From Endomicrobium sp. (lineage in GTDB: Bacteria > Elusimicrobiota > Endomicrobiia > Endomicrobiales > Endomicrobiaceae), in assembly GCA_031272265.1 (NCBI GenBank), contig JAISUD010000026.1:1-53952 (forward strand): a DNA stretch of 53,952 nucleotides, read 5' to 3'. Below are positions 50,289 through 53,952 of the stretch, piece after piece; position 1 is the stretch's first letter, and each line of letters opens with the position of its first letter. Under the pieces are notes generated by a model. That model saw only the letters and a program-made list of their open reading frames with translations, was not told where the DNA came from and did no database searches. The position numbers were made by a program, and so were the translations under genes.

Positions 50289-50810
50289 TCAGCGTATTTT
50301 ACACTCCTGTATCAATGTATTTGCTAGCAATTTTGTCGCTATGATATTTAAAATCGTCCGTGAAACTCCACCATATAGACAATACTTATGTCCCGTATTA
50401 ACTTTAATTTCCTTTACAATCCCTAAATCTTTCACGGCTTTTACTAAGCTTTCAGATACCGTGTCGGTAACGCCTTTTTTATACCATACCTCTATAACGG
50501 AAAAATTAGGATCTGAACTAGGTACCGAGACAAAATCCCCTTCAGTAGCAGATTTTGAAACAACCTTGCAATATCGTTCTGTTCCGCTCTGCATAAGATA
50601 TACTATATAATTTTCCGTGATTCTATCGCTTAAGAGTTCACAAGCTATAGTTTCGGCCTCAACGGAACTTATGCCACCATCAATAATATATAACGGGGAA
50701 TACTCAACTTTCGTTACATCTTTAACGCCGATTCCGCAAATATCGGATAAAACATGTTCACTACGAGGATTTTTAAAGCCTTTTTTTGTAAGAATTTCTA
50801 TCTTAAACAT
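50289..50810 (-). CDS. purS: Double-domain PurS-like FGAM synthase subunit
   Basis: 173 aa, about twice PurS length; two PurS-like segments (KIEILTKKGFKNPRSEHVLSDICGIGVKDV... and VIEVWYKKGVTDTVSESLVKAVKDLGIV...LLANTLIQECKI); sits between purL and purC. Confidence 0.75.
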   Translation of the reverse strand: MFKIEILTKKGFKNPRSEHVLSDICGIGVKDVTKVEYSPLYIIDGGISSVEAETIACELLSDRITENYIVYLMQSGTERYCKVVSKSATEGDFVSVPSSDPNFSVIEVWYKKGVTDTVSESLVKAVKDLGIVKEIKVNTGHKYCLYGGVSRTILNIIATKLLANTLIQECKIR

Positions 50811-51730
50811 TATAAATTTCTCCCCGTTAACTTCTCATACGCGCTAGTGTATTTTTCCATAGTCTTTTCAACAACGTTCTTAGGAAGTTCAGGAGCGGGC
50901 GAAGACTTATCCCAATTTATATGTTCAAGATAATCTCTTACGTACTGTTTATCTAAGCTGTCTTGAGGTTTCCCCTCTTCATACTTATCCGCCTCCCAAA
51001 ATCTTGACGAATCGGGAGTAAAAATCTCGTCTATCAATATTAGTTTACCGTCATAAAAACCAAATTCCAGTTTCGTATCCGCGACTATTATCCCTCTTAA
51101 AAGGGAATATTCGCTTACTTTTTTATATAAACCGATTGAAATTTTCCTTAAATTTTCAGCAACGTTTTTTCCTACTCTTTCTATTACCTCCTCAAAAGAA
51201 ATATTCTCGTCATGTTTTCCACCCTCTTCTTTGCTTGATGGCGTAAAAATAGGCTCCGGAAGTTTTGAAGATTCTCCAAGTCCCACAGGAAGTTTTATAC
51301 CGCATACGCTTTGCGATTTCTTATACTCTTTCCAGCCCGAGCCTGCAAGGTATCCTCTAACAATGCACTCTATATCCACTCTATCAGCTTTTTTTACTAT
51401 CATTGACCTATCGCGTAAATACTCGTACTGTTTAAGTGTTGTCGGGAAACTCTCAAAATCTCCGGTAATAATATGATTAGGAACTATACCTTGAACAAAA
51501 TCAAACCAAAACATTGAAAGTTTGTGAAGAACTTTGCCTTTTTTAGTAATTAGAGTCGGAATAACATGATCAAAAGCTGAAATCCTGTCAGAAGCAACAA
51601 TTAAATAACTCTGCCCTAAGTCGTAGACATTTCTAACCTTACCCTTATGCACCAAAGGAAGATTTATGATATCTTCTCTATCACTCATTTTACTTTCCTT
51701 TTTAAAATTGTCATTACTATAACAATACAA
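50810..51730 (-). CDS. purC: Phosphoribosylaminoimidazole-succinocarboxamide synthase
   Basis: HKGKVRNVYDLG, ASDRISAFDHVIPT, ECIVRGYLAGSGWKEYKK. Confidence 0.97.
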   Translation of the reverse strand: MYCYSNDNFKKESKMSDREDIINLPLVHKGKVRNVYDLGQSYLIVASDRISAFDHVIPTLITKKGKVLHKLSMFWFDFVQGIVPNHIITGDFESFPTTLKQYEYLRDRSMIVKKADRVDIECIVRGYLAGSGWKEYKKSQSVCGIKLPVGLGESSKLPEPIFTPSSKEEGGKHDENISFEEVIERVGKNVAENLRKISIGLYKKVSEYSLLRGIIVADTKLEFGFYDGKLILIDEIFTPDSSRFWEADKYEEGKPQDSLDKQYVRDYLEHINWDKSSPAPELPKNVVEKTMEKYTSAYEKLTGRNL

Positions 51731-52500
51731 TAAATATATTATAATCCTTTATTAGAGCATAAACGGAAAGAAAGGTAAACGTTGCGTCAGCTCTAAACAG
51801 ATACGCCCACTATTTTCAAAAATAAGACATCTTACTTTGCGTGTATATCGGCTTTGCTCCATTTCACTAGGTTTACCACTTCACGCTATGTTATAATCTC
51901 TGTCACCTGATTGAATTATTTTAAAATCTCACTTTAAAAAATTTGGAAAAACCAGTATATAAATGCCCTCTGAGTTAAACAATATCACAGCAAAAAGACA
52001 GTAATAGCACCTTTATATCACTTTGTACAGCGAAATTATTTGTCAATAATAATAACCCACTTAATATTTTACTTAATAATTTACTTACAGTTTATTAATT
52101 TACGAAATTGCAAATATTTTGTCAATCTTAGTTTCAGACATAAACTTTTTTGGTTTTGTCCCTCTTACCCTGCTTCTTAAAGCTTAGTTTTGCGAGACAA
52201 CCCTTTAACATAACTAAAAAGATATACAACACTATTAACAAAATCAAAAGTAAAATGCAAAATACACGATAAATAAACAAACAATAAATTAAAAACACCG
52301 CAAGAAAAACTATTAATTAAACAAAATAAACAAAATACACATAAGGCATAAAAATAAAAAAGTAAGATGAAAAAATCACAATAGCTATTAATATTTATTA
52401 CAACTGATTCAGATATTCTTTATTACAATAAAGAAAACAAAAGCGGTGTTTGCAGACGGGAATATGAAAGACTTGTAGGCAAACCACAATAAACTGGAAC

Positions 52501-52638
52501 GTGAAAAGAATAGAGAGACAAAGAACCATAAAAAAACAACTTGCAGAACTAGCCAATTCTCTCAACGTACAAACAGATATCGCCATATTTAGAGAAGAGG
52601 TAACAAACTATCAGATTAATATGCAGGATCTAAATTAA
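52501..52638 (+). pseudogene. Fragment of a helical/coiled-coil protein
   Basis: (GTG)KRIERQRTIKKQLAELANSLNVQTDIAIFREEVTNYQINMQDLN*; upstream coding-like residues (CRREYERLVGKPQ*, KLEREKN) in other frames. Confidence 0.35.
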
Positions 52639-52841
52639 GGCTGTAAGTGACACTCCTAATGAGGAAAAGATAACCCCAAAGTGTGTCCTTGCACTACGAA
52701 ACTTCTTTATAGATACCCTACAATATCCAACATTTATCTCAGTCGTTTGTAAATCTATTAAACGAAAGGAGATGAAATGAAAACTCAGTACAGAATACGA
52801 TATTAATTAATTTGACATAATATTTATTAAATGGGATTAGT

Positions 52842-52931
52842 ATGAAAAAGTTATCAGTTGTTTCAGTGTTGTTGGTATTGTTCGGATGAGGGAAACACTT
52901 GAATTCTATCAGCGAGACTCTTAAGATATAA
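52842..52931 (+). pseudogene. Lipoprotein remnant with TGA at the expected lipobox Cys
   Basis: MKKLSVVSVLLVLFG*GKHLNSISETLKI*; TGA at 52887-52889. Confidence 0.45.
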
Positions 52932-53620
52932 AAAGCAATAGTAAATACTAAATATAAAATACACACTTTACTCCGACTAGTCTGTTAGTTTAAGAAAGAA
53001 AATTCACCACAAAATATACTAACTCAGAACATACACACTGAGTAGGAGTTTCATGAGCTTGTCCCAAGCGAAAACACGTTTAGTAGAAACCAAACAATTG
53101 ATAATTATAGAACAATGAATGAACACTAAACCTGCATAAACAAAATAAAATAGACTTCCCTGCGCGGCAAAACTGGAGCTACTATAAGGGATTATCGGCA
53201 GAATAGTTATTAGAATTATGAGCTGAGAAGCCAGCAATTAAAAGAAAGCGCAATTCAAGCCACTGAGAAGTTTAGACTAAGAAAACGCTAGATTTATTTT
53301 AAAATCCCATTCATCCATATCTATACCGTCAACATATCAACAGACCCAAACTAATAGAATACTGGTTAGGGTAATATAAAAAGAAAACAACTCATACGCT
53401 CATTTTTGCAGCGTAAACGTAAACTCTATATCTCTATACTTTTTATTACAAAAACTAAATCACCTGCTTTCTGAACTGTGCATTAATATCAGAAATTTAA
53501 TCATTAAATTTCTTTGAGTTTTACAAGTTTCGCGCGCCTCATAAAATTCCCCAGCGGGACCAGTTTTTATCAAATAAAGCACAATGTGCCGAAATATTAC
53601 TTATCATTAAAACATTTCCT

Positions 53621-53827
53621 CTAATCTGAGCATAAAATTTGATCCGCTGGCCCGTTGTAAATTCCTTGCGAGGAACTTAGCACAGTTGCGATTAGAGGTT
53701 TGTGTTTATTGCTAACTGCTGGTATTAACTTATTAACTCTCTCTTGCATCTCACGTGTAGCTTTTTTTGTGAATGTTACTGCAAGTATTGTTGGAGGTTC
53801 AACACTATCCCTTCCTATCCTATTCTG
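53621..53827 (-). pseudogene. UvrD/PcrA-family helicase fragment
   Basis: Reverse strand NRIGRDSVEPPTILAVTFTKKATREMQERVNKLIPAVSNKHKPLIATVLSSSQGIYNGPADQILCSD*; matches the SF1 'ILAVTFTNKAAxEMxERV' block. Confidence 0.7.
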
Positions 53828-53952
53828 TCACCCCACTTTTCTTTTTCTTGCTCCAATTTTTTTAGTTTTTTTGTTAGTTATTCTTCACGCTCTTTTAAAT
53901 CATTTGTTCTTTTTATATGTGTGGAAACATTATTGCTGTTTTTCTTTTTATT

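Noticed and set aside
3307-52889. TGA recoding as an amino acid
   Set aside because: Inferred replaced residues differ (Gly in MutH-like, Cys in lipobox), and TGA also serves as the normal stop of intact genes such as the DpnA-like MTase.
1-53952. CRISPR array or riboswitch
   Set aside because: No regularly spaced direct repeats seen; no conserved riboswitch core recognised by eye. A covariance-model scan would be needed to exclude riboswitches.

Overview
AT-rich ~54 kb bacterial chromosomal segment. Gene content and decay style resemble an Elusimicrobiota/Endomicrobium-type endosymbiont (inference, not proven). From ~4.1 to 51.7 kb there is a nearly continuous run of ~40 core genes, all on the minus strand: gcvT, lpd, AzgA-type permease, proS, greA, ispG, rseP, dxr, cdsA, uppS, ferredoxin, frr, pyrH, tsf, rpsB, murA, prmC, prfA, rpmE, rho, coaE, polA, trxB, trxA, fmt, def, tRNA-Val, purB, purN, purM, pyrE, pyrF, pyrD, a DNA methyltransferase/restriction cassette, pyrK, pyrC, pyrB, purE, purD, purQ, purL, purS-like, purC. 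The left flank (1 to ~3.9 kb) is compositionally different and densely packed. It looks like a mobile-element or prophage remnant, with a repeated family of small lipoprotein/transmembrane proteins, overlapping ORFs, homopolymer frameshift sites and an in-frame TGA. The right flank (51.8 to 53.95 kb) and 18.8-19.9 kb are intergenic graveyards with recognisable pseudogene fragments. Strongest observations: (1) an apparent in-frame fusion of a LysE-like membrane transporter to orotate phosphoribosyltransferase (PyrE); (2) a restriction-modification cassette inserted in the pyr operon, whose MutH/Sau3AI-type nuclease is broken by a single TGA; (3) the multi-copy 'QL-x-GC' lipoprotein island, with a decayed architecture-similar gene near rpsB; (4) a double-domain PurS-like protein; (5) Pol I with an erased proofreading active site; (6) a perfect 17-bp-arm palindrome at the island edge. 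All calls come from reading the sequence and supplied translations; no database search was run.
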